Positions 17,293 to 25,870 of a DNA stretch of 37,437 bases are shown piece after piece. The notes below the pieces were generated by a model. That model was given only the letters and a program-made list of their open reading frames with translations, ran no database searches and was not told where the DNA came from. Position numbers and translations under genes: made by a program. Source of the stretch: an uncultured Mediterraneibacter sp. (GTDB lineage: Bacteria; Bacillota; Clostridia; Lachnospirales; Lachnospiraceae); the NCBI GenBank assembly GCA_944381125.1, contig CALWKB010000018.1:1-37437 (forward strand), given 5' to 3'. Position 1 is the stretch's first letter; the number at the start of each line of letters is the position of its first letter.

Positions 17293-17472
17293 TCAGTCAA
17301 CGGAAATGATTTCACGCTTGTTGTAAGAACCGCATGCCTTGCATACGCGGTGAGGCATCATAAGCTCGCCGCACTTGCTGCATTTTACAAGGTTCGGAGC
17401 GCTCATCTTCCAGTTAGCTCTTCTTTTATCTCTTCTTGCCTTTGAAGATTTATTCTTTGGACAGATTGACAT
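17293..17472 (-). CDS. rpmF: 50S ribosomal protein L32, zinc-binding form
   Basis: A 59-residue basic protein of the large subunit. The start MSICPKNKSSKARRDKRRAN is typical, and two CxxC pairs (C31/C34 and C44/C47) make the zinc site, so this is the C+ type rather than the cysteine-free form used during zinc shortage. A full AAGGAGG lies 8 bases before the ATG, inside the end of the yceD gene and its 3-base gap, so translation of the two is probably coupled. Confidence 0.97.
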   Translation of the reverse strand: MSICPKNKSSKARRDKRRANWKMSAPNLVKCSKCGELMMPHRVCKACGSYNKREIISVD

Positions 17473-17475
17473 AGG

Positions 17476-18003
17476 TTACACCTCCTTAAAATTCTTAAAT
17501 AAGTCACGGACTACTGACATTCTGGGATCAAGTCCCGGATCTTCACAATCGCAGGACCCCGTGTTCAGATTCCGGCCGCACACTCTGCACAGACCTTTGC
17601 AGTCCTCTCTGCAGAGCACCTTCTCCGGCCATCCTGACAAAATCTCCTGAAAAAGAAGTTTGTCCACGTCAAGATGATATCCGTCAATATAGTTTGATTC
17701 ATCCAGTTCCTCTGTCAGTTCTGCATCGGAGAGACCTAAGTCAACATGCTTTGTACTGTTTATAACAAATTCATGAATGACTTCCTCAAGGCACCTGTCG
17801 CACGGAATTGCCGCGGAAAGCACTGTATCTGTATAAATCATCAGCTCTTTCCCTTTTACAAACTCCACGCGCACGTGAACCGGTTCCTTTCGGACTACCG
17901 GATAACTTCCGGACCTTGTCCGGATCTCATCCAGCGTACATTCCACAGTCTCTTCAACCGTCCTATGCTGGTCTGACATAACGTCTGACAGGTTAATTAA
18001 CAT
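17476..18003 (-). CDS. YceD/DUF177 family protein (rRNA accumulation)
   Basis: A 175-residue protein of the YceD family, known in E. coli and plants to be needed for normal 23S rRNA accumulation and nearly always placed before rpmF. It has a PCDRC pair in the middle (about 88-92) and a cysteine-rich C-terminal knuckle, CREDCKGLCRVCG then SCDC, which probably binds metal. The B. subtilis relative is YlbN. It starts with ATG after TAGGAGT and lies four bases from rpmF. It has the best consensus promoter of the window, as fits a ribosome-related operon. Confidence 0.9.
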   Translation of the reverse strand: MLINLSDVMSDQHRTVEETVECTLDEIRTRSGSYPVVRKEPVHVRVEFVKGKELMIYTDTVLSAAIPCDRCLEEVIHEFVINSTKHVDLGLSDAELTEELDESNYIDGYHLDVDKLLFQEILSGWPEKVLCREDCKGLCRVCGRNLNTGSCDCEDPGLDPRMSVVRDLFKNFKEV

Positions 18004-18032
18004 AATGGATTACTCCTATTCACACCTAGACT

Positions 18033-18060
18033 ATTATATCATGTAAATTGTGTTTGTCAA
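18033..18060 (-). promoter_or_regulatory. Consensus sigmaA promoter of yceD-rpmF
   Basis: Both hexamers are perfect: TTGACA (18060-18055), 16 bases, TATAAT (18038-18033). The start near 18026 leaves a leader of about 22 bases. It lies in the 69 bases after the ackA stop, where no terminator is seen, so ackA transcripts may run into it. Confidence 0.88.
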
Positions 18061-18072
18061 CATCAAAAATCA

Positions 18073-19269
18073 CTATTTTACAAGCGCCAGCGTCTCTCTT
18101 GCAATCGCAAGCTCTTCATTGGTCGGGATAACGAATACTCTTACTTTTGAACCGGGATTTGTAAGCTCTTCCTGTCTTCCTCTGAGTCCGTCGTTTACTT
18201 CTTTATTGAAGTCGACTCCCAGATATCCGAGATAGCTGCATACCTGCTCTCTTACATAGTCGTCGTTTTCACCGATTCCGGCAGTAAACACGATGTCATC
18301 CACACCGTTCATGGCAGCGGCGTAAGCGCCGATATATTTTGCAACACGGTAGGAGAATACGTCCATTGCAATCTTTGCTTTCTTATCTCCCGCGTTCATT
18401 GCGTCCGTCAGATCACGGAAATCGCTTGAAAGCTCTCCGGAAAGGCCGAACACACCGGATTTCTTATTCAGCACGTTCATAACGCCTGCAATGTCCAGTC
18501 CTTCTTTCTGCGCGATGAATTCCATGATAGCCGGATCAATATCTCCGGATCTGGTTCCCATCACAAGTCCTTCCAGCGGAGTCAGGCCCATGGAAGTGTC
18601 AACAGACTTTCCGCCCATAACAGCGGATACGCTTGAACCGTTTCCGAGGTGGCATACGATTGTTTTGAGATCCTCAAGCGGTTTTTCCATCACTTCTGCG
18701 GCTTTTTTGGAAACGTAGCTGTGGCTTGTGCCGTGGAAGCCGTAGCGTCTGATTTTATATTTTTCGTAATAATCATAGGGAAGGCCGTACATATATGCTT
18801 TCTCAGGCATTGTCTGATGGAAGGCCGTATCGAATACCGCAACCATCGGTGTGCCAGGCATCAGCTTCTCGCACGCGTTGATTCCGATCAGGTTCGCCGG
18901 ATTATGAAGCGGCGCAAGCTCGCTGCACTCTTCGATCGCTTTTTTTACATTCTCATCAATCACAACAGATGACGCGAACTGCTCTCCTCCGTGCACTACA
19001 CGGTGTCCTACCGCTCCGATCTCGTCAAGACTCTTTACAACGCCGGTATCCGGATTGGTCAGAGCCTCAATCACAAACTGAATCGCTTCGGTATGGGTCG
19101 GCATAGGCTTGTCTGATTTTTCTTTTTCTCCGCCCTCCGGCTGATAGGTAAGGCGTCCGTCGATTCCGATCCTCTCACAGAGTCCTTTTGCGAGAACTTC
19201 CTCGGATTCCGCGTTGATCAGCTGGAACTTAAGCGAAGAACTTCCGCAGTTAATTACTAATACGTTCAT
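18073..19269 (-). CDS. ackA: Acetate kinase
   Basis: AckA makes ATP and acetate from acetyl-phosphate, the substrate-level phosphorylation step of fermentative acetate production, and works in reverse on exogenous acetate. The 398-residue protein has the start MNVLVINCGSSSLKF with the first phosphate loop, the RRYGFHGTSH signature (about 176-185), the HLGNGSS loop (about 207-213) and the GIGEND segment near the C terminus. It follows pta by 58 bases and closes the two-gene acetate operon. Confidence 0.97.
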   Translation of the reverse strand: MNVLVINCGSSSLKFQLINAESEEVLAKGLCERIGIDGRLTYQPEGGEKEKSDKPMPTHTEAIQFVIEALTNPDTGVVKSLDEIGAVGHRVVHGGEQFASSVVIDENVKKAIEECSELAPLHNPANLIGINACEKLMPGTPMVAVFDTAFHQTMPEKAYMYGLPYDYYEKYKIRRYGFHGTSHSYVSKKAAEVMEKPLEDLKTIVCHLGNGSSVSAVMGGKSVDTSMGLTPLEGLVMGTRSGDIDPAIMEFIAQKEGLDIAGVMNVLNKKSGVFGLSGELSSDFRDLTDAMNAGDKKAKIAMDVFSYRVAKYIGAYAAAMNGVDDIVFTAGIGENDDYVREQVCSYLGYLGVDFNKEVNDGLRGRQEELTNPGSKVRVFVIPTNEELAIARETLALVK

Positions 19270-19327
19270 TTTCTCTCCTCCTGAAAACTATTCCTCTTTA
19301 TCTTTTCCGGCGTTTTTCCGCCGTTTT

Positions 19328-20323
19328 TTACTGAGCCTGCGCCTGTACTGATGTAATAGCCACAACGCCTACGATATCTTCGGCGCTGCATCCGCGTGAC
19401 AGATCATTGACCGGAGCCGCGATTCCCTGGGTAAGCGGTCCGTAGGCTTCCGCCTTTCCGAGACGCTGAACCAGTTTGTATCCGATGTTTCCGGCGTCAA
19501 GATCAGGGAAGATCAGTACGTTCGCATGTCCCGCCACTTCGCTGCCCGGCGCCTTGGAAGCTCCGACCTCCGGCACAATCGCCGCGTCAAGCTGAAGTTC
19601 TCCGTCAAGCTTGAGATCCGGCGCGAACTCGTGAGCCAGTCTTGTCGCCTCCACAACCTTGTCAACATCCGCGTGTTTAGCGCTTCCCTTTGTAGAGTGG
19701 GAAAGCATTGCAACGATCGGCTCTTTTCCCGTCAGAGTACGGAATGATTCTGCGGAAGAAAGAGCTATGTACGCCAGTTTTTCCGGATCCGGATTCTGCT
19801 CCAGCCCTGCGTCTCCGAAGATAAATGTGCCGTCCGCTCCCATATCGCAGTCCGGAACTACCATCAGGAAGAATGCCGACACGAGCTTTGTGCCCGGTTT
19901 TGTCTTCAGGATCTGCAGACACGGACGAAGTGTATCCGCAGTTGAATGGCACGCTCCCGATACCATGCCGTCGGCGTCTCCCATCTTCACCATCATTACG
20001 CCGTAGTAAAGATAGTTGCCAAGAAGCAGCTCTTTTGCCTGCTCCTGCGTCATGCCTTTTTTCTGTCTTAACTCTACAAGCTTGGCGATATAGGCTTCTG
20101 TCTTTTCGCTTGTCGCGGGATCAACAAAAGCAGCTCCGGAAATATCGTATGAGCCTTTGTTTTTCTCGATCTCTTCTTTGCTTCCGACCAGAATCAGGTT
20201 CGCGATGCCCTCTTTTAAGATCGTCTCCGCAGCCTTATAGGTTCTTTCGTCCTCTGTCTCAGGAAGAACAATTGTCTTTTTGTCCGCTTTTGCCCTTGCC
20301 TTGATTTCATCAATAAATCCCAT
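19328..20323 (-). CDS. pta: Phosphate acetyltransferase
   Basis: Pta exchanges CoA of acetyl-CoA for phosphate, giving acetyl-phosphate for AckA. The 331-residue short form lacks the N-terminal regulatory domains of E. coli Pta. Family marks include the IVLPETEDERTYKAA start, DGMVSGACHSTADTLRP (about 123-139) and the FPDLDAGNIGYKLVQR stretch near the C terminus. An in-frame GTG at 20338 overlaps the ribosome site AAAGGTGG itself, so the ATG at 20323, with 10-11 bases spacing, is chosen. A strong promoter lies directly upstream. Confidence 0.96.
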   Translation of the reverse strand: MGFIDEIKARAKADKKTIVLPETEDERTYKAAETILKEGIANLILVGSKEEIEKNKGSYDISGAAFVDPATSEKTEAYIAKLVELRQKKGMTQEQAKELLLGNYLYYGVMMVKMGDADGMVSGACHSTADTLRPCLQILKTKPGTKLVSAFFLMVVPDCDMGADGTFIFGDAGLEQNPDPEKLAYIALSSAESFRTLTGKEPIVAMLSHSTKGSAKHADVDKVVEATRLAHEFAPDLKLDGELQLDAAIVPEVGASKAPGSEVAGHANVLIFPDLDAGNIGYKLVQRLGKAEAYGPLTQGIAAPVNDLSRGCSAEDIVGVVAITSVQAQAQ

Positions 20324-20364
20324 GATTAAAATTGCCACCTTTCCTAATTTCTCACCTGCTGTTT

Positions 20365-20393
20365 ATTATACAGCAAAGGTTTTTTGTATACAA
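20365..20393 (-). promoter_or_regulatory. SigmaA promoter of pta-ackA
   Basis: Minus strand TTGTAT (20393-20388), 17 bases, perfect TATAAT (20370-20365). The -10 sits inside a small inverted repeat (GCTGT at 20358-20362 with ACAGC at 20370-20374), probably incidental. The leader is about 35 bases. Confidence 0.75.
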
Positions 20394-20433
20394 GAGAATT
20401 TCGTGTGTAATTTTAAAAACAATCAGTCAGTAA

Positions 20434-21789
20434 TTACAGGCCGGGATAAAAGGCCGTCACGATATTGAAATATACAAGAATCGTACATGTATCCAGTATG
20501 GTCGTAATAAGCGGCGCGGCCATAATCGCCGGGTCAAGCCCGAGCTTTCTGGCTGTAAGCGGCAGGATGCATCCGATGCATTTCGCCATAATCACGACGC
20601 CGATCATGGTAAGCCCGAGCGCGAGCGCGAGCGTCAGATCATGTCCGTACATCAGATAAATCCTGACTCCGTTCACCAGAGACAGCAAAAGGCCTACAAT
20701 AACCGCAATGCGCACTTCCTTGAAAATAACTTTAAAGACGTCCCTGAACTCGATTTCTCCGACCGCAAGTCCACGTATGATCAGGGTAGAACTCTGAGAT
20801 CCGCAGTTTCCTCCGGTTCCCATCAGCATGGGGATAAAAGTTATAAGAACCGGCATTGCCGCCATCGCGTTTTCATAGTACCCGAGTATCTGTCCCGTAA
20901 CCGTGGCGGAAAGCATCATGATCAGAAGCCATGGCGTTCTGCTTTTCGCGTGCTGGAATACTCCCGTTCCGAAATACGAGTCTTCGCTTGGGCTGACACC
21001 GGCCATGATGCTGATATCCTCGGTTGTCTCATCCTGCAGGACGAGCATGGCGTCGTCTACCGTTACGATTCCCACAAGACAGTCTTCGTGATCAATAATG
21101 GGAATCGCGACAAGCCCGTATTTGTTGATCATGTTCGCCACATACTCCTGATCGTCAAGCGTTCTGGCATAGAGCACGTTTTCATCCATGATCTCTTCGA
21201 TCAGCCTGGACTCTCCGGCGGTCAGAAGATCTTTGACGTCGACGATTCCAAGCAGCTTTTTCTTCTCTGTGACATAACAGGTATATATTGTTTCTTTGTT
21301 TATACCGACCTGCCGGATTTTCAGAATCGCGTCGGCCACAGTCATTTCCCTGCGCAGGCTGATGTATTCCACATTCATAATGCTGCCCGCGCTGTCCTCC
21401 GGATACTGCAGAAGAGCGTTGATCTTGCGCCGGGTATCCTCATCGGTCGCCAGAAGGAGACGATCCACAACGTTGGCCGGCATTTCTTCGAGAACGTCAA
21501 CCGTATCGTCCACATACATCTCGTCCATGACTTCCTCGAGTTCCGAATCCGTCAGAGAATTAATCAGATCTTCTCTCATGTCGCTGTTCATGTCCGTGAA
21601 AACTTCCGCGGCTTCCTCCTTGGCCAGAAGCCGGAACACAAGCGTTCTCTGCTTTTTGTCCAGTTCTTCAAAAACATCTACAATATCGACAGGATGCATG
21701 GTTTCCAGTTCATCTTTCAGTTGTTTAAATTCATGTTGTTCAAGCAGCGCTGTCAGCTGCCCCACATCCGGTCTTCTGTTCTGTTCCAT
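20434..21789 (-). CDS. mgtE: Magnesium transporter MgtE
   Basis: MgtE is a dimeric, magnesium-gated channel importing Mg2+. The 451-residue protein has the N-terminal helical MgtE_N domain (to about 130), a CBS pair (about 135-250, with PEDSAGSIMN before it and the GIVTVDDAM box), a connecting helix and five C-terminal membrane spans, including the conserved MGTGGNCGSQSSTLIIRGLA pore-lining stretch. The frame opens with a GTG at 21798 that lies inside the ribosome site GAGGGTG; the ATG at 21789, 8 bases after AGAGGG, is used instead. The leader of about 50 bases is too short for an M-box magnesium riboswitch, so control is probably by the protein's own gating. Confidence 0.95.
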   Translation of the reverse strand: MEQNRRPDVGQLTALLEQHEFKQLKDELETMHPVDIVDVFEELDKKQRTLVFRLLAKEEAAEVFTDMNSDMREDLINSLTDSELEEVMDEMYVDDTVDVLEEMPANVVDRLLLATDEDTRRKINALLQYPEDSAGSIMNVEYISLRREMTVADAILKIRQVGINKETIYTCYVTEKKKLLGIVDVKDLLTAGESRLIEEIMDENVLYARTLDDQEYVANMINKYGLVAIPIIDHEDCLVGIVTVDDAMLVLQDETTEDISIMAGVSPSEDSYFGTGVFQHAKSRTPWLLIMMLSATVTGQILGYYENAMAAMPVLITFIPMLMGTGGNCGSQSSTLIIRGLAVGEIEFRDVFKVIFKEVRIAVIVGLLLSLVNGVRIYLMYGHDLTLALALGLTMIGVVIMAKCIGCILPLTARKLGLDPAIMAAPLITTILDTCTILVYFNIVTAFYPGL

Positions 21790-21845
21790 GACTTGCACCC
21801 TCTTTATCTGTCTTTTTATTTGCCTGTTAGAATCCGTCTTTTTAT

Positions 21846-21874
21846 AGTATAATATGGTAGAAAATGATATACAA
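21846..21874 (-). promoter_or_regulatory. SigmaA promoter of mgtE, overlapping that of tmcAL
   Basis: Minus strand TTGTAT (21874-21869), 17 bases, TATACT (21851-21846). The same bases read on the plus strand give TATAAT (21848-21853), the likely -10 of tmcAL, whose -35 is poor (CTGTTA at 21824-21829, 18-base spacer). The mgtE -35 also touches the tmcAL ribosome site (AAGGAGA from 21873). Confidence 0.65.
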
Positions 21875-21884
21875 GGAGATTCTT

Positions 21885-23171
21885 ATGAAAATTGTCGGAC
21901 TGATTACAGAATACAACCCGTTTCACAACGGACATCTCTACCATATCGAAGAATCAAAAAAAATCACGGGAGCAGACGCGGCCGTAGTTGTTATGAGCGG
22001 AGATTATGTCCAGCGCGGCACTCCGGCCGTTATGCCGAAGCGCCTCCGGACAGAAATGGCGCTCAAGTGCGGAGCCGCCGCTGTATTTGAACTTCCCGTA
22101 TGCTACGCTTCCGGCAGCGCGGAATATTTCGCACTGGGAGCGGTCTCCCTTCTTCAGAAGCTGGGCATAGTGGACTCGCTGTGCTTCGGAAGCGAATGCA
22201 ACGATCTCCATGCGCTTCAGAAGGCCGCGGATATTCTTCTGGAAGAGCCTGAGGAATACCGTTCCGCCTTAAAACGGCATCTGAAAGAAGGCAGATCCTT
22301 CCCTTCGGCCCGCCAGGAGGCTCTCTGCGAATACGCCGAAAAAGAAGGCATCTCTTTCGTGCTGGGCGATCCGAACAACATCCTCGGGATTGAATACCTG
22401 AAAGCTCTGAAAAAGCTGGGAAGCGCCATCACTCCGTACACGATACAGAGGCAGGGCGCCCATTACCACGACCGGAAAATAAACCGGAAATTAAGTTCCG
22501 CCTCCGCCATCCGCTCTCTGCTGGCATACTCCGGTTCCGCCCTGCGCACGGACCGGAGCGGGGGAACTTTTGAAAATACTCCTTTTTCAAGCATCCTGGG
22601 AGAACTTGAAGATCAGGTTCCTTCTTCCTGTCTTGAACTTCTCAGCGATTACCACCGGGTTCAGTATCCGGTGTATCAGAATGATTTTTCGCTTATACTG
22701 AAATATAAGCTTTTGAACAAAACGCCCGACATGCTTGTCCGGTACATGGATGTATCTCTGGACCTTGCGAACCGGATCTGCGCAAAGCTGAATCACTTTT
22801 TTAATTACAGGCAGTTCTGCGAGCTTCTTAAAACCCGGGATATCACCCAGACGCGGATCAACCGCGCCCTTCTTCACATAATGCTTGGAATTAAGAAAAA
22901 AAACGTGCAGGAATACACGGACAACGGATTTCATTTCTATGCCCGCCTCCTCGGCGTACGCAAAGACAGTGAAAAAATTCTTTCCGCGGCGGCAAAAAAA
23001 GGAGAGCTGCCGCTACTGGCACAGCTCTCCCGGGCGCAGGAACTTTCCTCACTGGGGCAGAGAATGCTGCGCCATGATATTCTTGCGTCCAACCTGTATA
23101 CTTCCGTCGTCACAGACAAATTTAAAACCGCTTTCTGCAACGAATACAGCCAGCCGGTTATAAAAGTCTAA
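21885..23171 (+). CDS. tmcAL: tRNA(Met) cytidine acetate ligase
   Basis: TmcAL (B. subtilis YlbM) activates acetate with ATP and acetylates the wobble cytidine of elongator tRNA-Met, securing AUG decoding. The 428-residue protein has the nucleotidyltransferase HxGH-type motif NPFHNGHLYH (11-20), SGDYVQRGTP (about 38-47) and the GSECND box (about 105-110) seen in the family. The ATG at 21885 follows AAGGAGA and starts the conserved MKIVGLITEYNPFH; the frame is open from 21864. In Bacillus it lies next to yceD-rpmF; here it is inverted and separated from them by mgtE and pta-ackA. Confidence 0.94.
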   Translation: MKIVGLITEYNPFHNGHLYHIEESKKITGADAAVVVMSGDYVQRGTPAVMPKRLRTEMALKCGAAAVFELPVCYASGSAEYFALGAVSLLQKLGIVDSLCFGSECNDLHALQKAADILLEEPEEYRSALKRHLKEGRSFPSARQEALCEYAEKEGISFVLGDPNNILGIEYLKALKKLGSAITPYTIQRQGAHYHDRKINRKLSSASAIRSLLAYSGSALRTDRSGGTFENTPFSSILGELEDQVPSSCLELLSDYHRVQYPVYQNDFSLILKYKLLNKTPDMLVRYMDVSLDLANRICAKLNHFFNYRQFCELLKTRDITQTRINRALLHIMLGIKKKNVQEYTDNGFHFYARLLGVRKDSEKILSAAAKKGELPLLAQLSRAQELSSLGQRMLRHDILASNLYTSVVTDKFKTAFCNEYSQPVIKV

Positions 23172-23180
23172 GCTCTCCCG

Positions 23181-23215
23181 GAAGCGCCTTCCCCCTCACG
23201 GCCGGAAGGCGCTTC
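23181..23215. terminator. Strong hairpin between convergent tmcAL and degV genes
   Basis: A 12-bp perfect G+C-rich stem (23181-23192 with 23204-23215) with an 11-base loop fills the 49-base gap between two convergent stops. No U-run follows on either strand, so it is a terminator by position only; it could also protect mRNA 3' ends. Confidence 0.55.
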
Positions 23216-23220
23216 TGTAA

Positions 23221-24078
23221 TTACATTTTCTTCATGCACGTTACCGCCATGGCTCCCGGTCCGATATGGCAGGCAACGCTTAAGGACAGCGGCCCTTCTA
23301 TGATTTCGTATCCGGGGAAGCGCGCCTCGATTTCTTTTTTCCACCCGGCTGCTTCTTCTCTGCCGCAGGTATAGGCCATTCCCAGCACCATCTCATTTTT
23401 TATATCCGCGAAGCGGGTGTCAAGATCCTTTTCTATGGCGTTGAGCATCGTTTTTTTAGCGGCTTTCCATCCTCTTACCTTGGCGTACGCATCCAGCTTC
23501 TCTCCCTGGATCTGAAGCACCGGCTTCAGATTCAGAACGGTTCCGACAGCAGCCGCCGCAGGTGTTATTCTCCCGCCTTTTTTCAGATATTTTAATGTAT
23601 CGACAGTAATATAAATGCTCGCCTGCATTTTATCCCGCTCAAGCGCTTCGCGTATCTCCTTTGCGGACATTCCTTCGTCCCTGAGCTTCATCGCGTCATA
23701 CACGGACTGGGCAAGAGTCACTGATATCCTCTGGTTGTCGGCGACCTGCACACGGCCTTTATATTCCTTTGCTATGGACATGGCTGTAAAGCAGGTTGTG
23801 CTCAGTCCGCTGGACATCGGGATGCAGACCAGTTCGTCATATTCCCTGAGTATCTTTTCCCACAGTTCCATCACGTCGCCCGGAGACGGCTGGGAAGTAG
23901 AAATATCCGAATCCGCTCCCAGTTTCTCGTAGAACTGTTCCTGCGTCAGTGTAATATCCTCCAGATACATCTGCCCGTCAATGAAAAACGGCATGGGCAG
24001 TACAAATATCCCGAGCTGCTTTCCCTGCTCCTGCGTAATCCCGCTGTTGCTGTCTGTTACAATGGCCACTTTTTTCAT
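23221..24078 (-). CDS. DegV family fatty-acid-binding protein
   Basis: DegV proteins bind a fatty acid in a deep pocket; those that work with the kinase FakA are called FakB and deliver fatty acids for phosphorylation and phospholipid synthesis. The 285-residue product has the N-terminal DSNSGI turn (9-14), the TSQPSPG phosphate-contacting loop (61-67) and a C-terminal HIGPGAMA segment. No fakA is in the window. Of two close starts (24084, 24078) the second has the better distance to GGGAGA. It follows the DUF711 gene by about 14 bases and ends the minus-strand run at the convergent hairpin. Ligand is unknown. Confidence 0.92.
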   Translation of the reverse strand: MKKVAIVTDSNSGITQEQGKQLGIFVLPMPFFIDGQMYLEDITLTQEQFYEKLGADSDISTSQPSPGDVMELWEKILREYDELVCIPMSSGLSTTCFTAMSIAKEYKGRVQVADNQRISVTLAQSVYDAMKLRDEGMSAKEIREALERDKMQASIYITVDTLKYLKKGGRITPAAAAVGTVLNLKPVLQIQGEKLDAYAKVRGWKAAKKTMLNAIEKDLDTRFADIKNEMVLGMAYTCGREEAAGWKKEIEARFPGYEIIEGPLSLSVACHIGPGAMAVTCMKKM

Positions 24079-24092
24079 AGTCATTTCTCCCG

Positions 24093-25457
24093 TTAGTTTT
24101 TGAAACTGTGAATCGGGGCAGGTATTCTGCCCTTCCTGCTTATAAAAGTCTCACATCCGAATTCATTCACCGGCATAATCGGCGCATAGCCCAAGAGGCC
24201 TCCGAATTCAGCGGTATCACCCACGTCTTTTCCGATTACCGGGATAAGGCGGACCGCTGTCGTCTTCTGGTTTACCATACCGATCGCCATCTCATCCGCA
24301 ATAATTCCGGAAAGCGTACTCGCGGACGTCTTTCCCGGCACCGCAATCATATCCAGACCCACGGAGCAGACACAGGTCATCGCCTCAAGCTTTTCCAGGG
24401 TCAGCGCGCCGGCGTTGACCGCATCGATCATTCCCTGGTCTTCGCTGACAGGAATAAAGGCGCCGCTTAATCCGCCCACATAAGACGAAGCCATTACTCC
24501 GCCTTTTTTCACCTGGTCATTGAGAAGCGCGAGAGCCGCAGTCGTCCCCGGAGCGCCTACGCGTTCCAGCCCGATCTCTTCAAGTATCTCCGCGACGCTG
24601 TCTCCGACGTCCGGAGTCGGAGCGAGCGAAAGGTCTACTATGCCGAAAGGAACTCCCAGTCTTTTCGAGGCTTCGCCCGCGACCAGCTGTCCCACACGGG
24701 TAACTTTAAACGCCGTCTTCTTTATCGTCTCGCAAAGCTCTTCAAAGCCTTTTCCTCTTACCTTCTCCAGAGCTTTCTTTACCACTCCCGGGCCGCTGAC
24801 GCCCACATTAATTACCGCGTCCGCTTCCGTAACTCCCAGAAACGCGCCCGCCATAAACGGATTGTCGTCCGGAGCGTTGCAGAAGATCACAAGTTTCGCG
24901 CAGCCGAGAGAGTCCTGGTCTTTCGTCGCTTCCGCCGTCGCTTTTACCATTTCCCCGCAAAGCCTCACGGCGTCCATATTGATTCCCGTCCTTGTGGAGC
25001 CCACATTAACCGAACTGCATATGCGCTCTGTCTGTGAAAGAGCCGCCGGGATGGAACGGATCAGGTTCTCATCGCTTTTTGTCATGGCTTTTGATACAAG
25101 CGCGGAATATCCGCCGATGAAATTGACTCCCACTTCTTTTGCCGCCCTGTCCAGCGTCTTTGCCACCTCTACAAAATCCTCCGGGCTTTTGCATGCCGCC
25201 GCGCCGACGATGGCGACGGGCGTAACCGAGATTCTTTTATTGACAATGGGAATGCCGAACTCTTTCTCGATCTCTCTTCCTGTCGCGACGAGATCCCTTG
25301 CTGTCGTTGTTATCTTCTCATATATATTACGGTTCAGCTGTCCGAGATCCGCGTCAATACAGTCCAGCAGGCTGATTCCGAGCGTAATGGTGCGCACGTC
25401 CAGATTTTCGTGCTCAATCATCTTATTTGTCTCGGACACTTCGTACATATTTATCAT
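24093..25457 (-). CDS. DUF711 'PFL family' protein
   Basis: A 454-residue protein of the UPF0210/DUF711 family. Its fold is related to pyruvate formate-lyase, but I see no glycyl-radical RVxGY motif at the C terminus, so it is not expected to be a radical enzyme. Family marks are the start [20 protein letters not shown], the [18 protein letters not shown] [15 protein letters not shown] region (about 190-205), and [16 protein letters not shown] (about 362-377) with a Cys-x-Cys pair. It is nearly always preceded by a small ACT protein, as here (48 bases upstream). Function is unknown; the ACT partner suggests control by an amino acid or similar ligand. GAGGAA lies 6 bases before the ATG. Confidence 0.92.
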   Translation of the reverse strand: MINMYEVSETNKMIEHENLDVRTITLGISLLDCIDADLGQLNRNIYEKITTTARDLVATGREIEKEFGIPIVNKRISVTPVAIVGAAACKSPEDFVEVAKTLDRAAKEVGVNFIGGYSALVSKAMTKSDENLIRSIPAALSQTERICSSVNVGSTRTGINMDAVRLCGEMVKATAEATKDQDSLGCAKLVIFCNAPDDNPFMAGAFLGVTEADAVINVGVSGPGVVKKALEKVRGKGFEELCETIKKTAFKVTRVGQLVAGEASKRLGVPFGIVDLSLAPTPDVGDSVAEILEEIGLERVGAPGTTAALALLNDQVKKGGVMASSYVGGLSGAFIPVSEDQGMIDAVNAGALTLEKLEAMTCVCSVGLDMIAVPGKTSASTLSGIIADEMAIGMVNQKTTAVRLIPVIGKDVGDTAEFGGLLGYAPIMPVNEFGCETFISRKGRIPAPIHSFKN

Positions 25458-25505
25458 AGTAATTTCCTCGCAATTCTCTTTTTCAGTTCATATGGTTCGC
25501 TCTTC

Positions 25506-25778
25506 TTATAATCTGTGCATCTTTTCAAAGATTTCTTCTCTCTGGCATCTGATATTTACGCCGATTTCACGGCCCAGCTCTTCCATTTCATCACAAACGG
25601 ATGTAAAGTCTTTTTTCAGATCCGATACATCCACAATCATCATCATGTTGAAATACCCCTGGACAATGGTCTGAGAGATATCAAGAATATTGATCTTGTT
25701 TTCCGCAAGGTATGTACATACTTTTGCAATAATGCCTACCGTATCTTTTCCGAGTACAGTTACAATACATTTTTTCAT
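25506..25778 (-). CDS. Small ACT-domain protein (UPF0237)
   Basis: The 90 residues form one ACT domain: VTVLGKDTVGIIAKV near the start matches the ligand-facing loop, followed by the NILDISQTIVQGYFNM strand. Such free-standing ACT proteins are related to GcvR and are usually paired with a DUF711 gene, as here. It probably binds a small ligand, typically an amino acid, and controls its partner; no partner activity is known. AGGAGG lies about 12 bases upstream of the ATG. The 92 bases before it carry a perfect palindrome AACCGCGGTT (25798-25807) but no clear promoter. Confidence 0.92.
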   Translation of the reverse strand: MKKCIVTVLGKDTVGIIAKVCTYLAENKINILDISQTIVQGYFNMMMIVDVSDLKKDFTSVCDEMEELGREIGVNIRCQREEIFEKMHRL

Positions 25779-25870
25779 AATCTTTTTGTCCTCCTAAACC
25801 GCGGTTCATTTTATTTTTATTCATAACACCGTAATTCCGTCTTTTTTTACAGTTCTTCCGGAATCCGGCG

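Noticed and set aside
21790..21845. An M-box magnesium riboswitch before mgtE
   Set aside because: The predicted leader is about 50 bases, far shorter than an M-box, and no matching stems are seen.
24093..25457. Reading the 'PFL family' protein as a pyruvate formate-lyase
   Set aside because: The C terminus has GGLLGYAP rather than the RVxGY glycyl-radical motif, and no activase gene is nearby.
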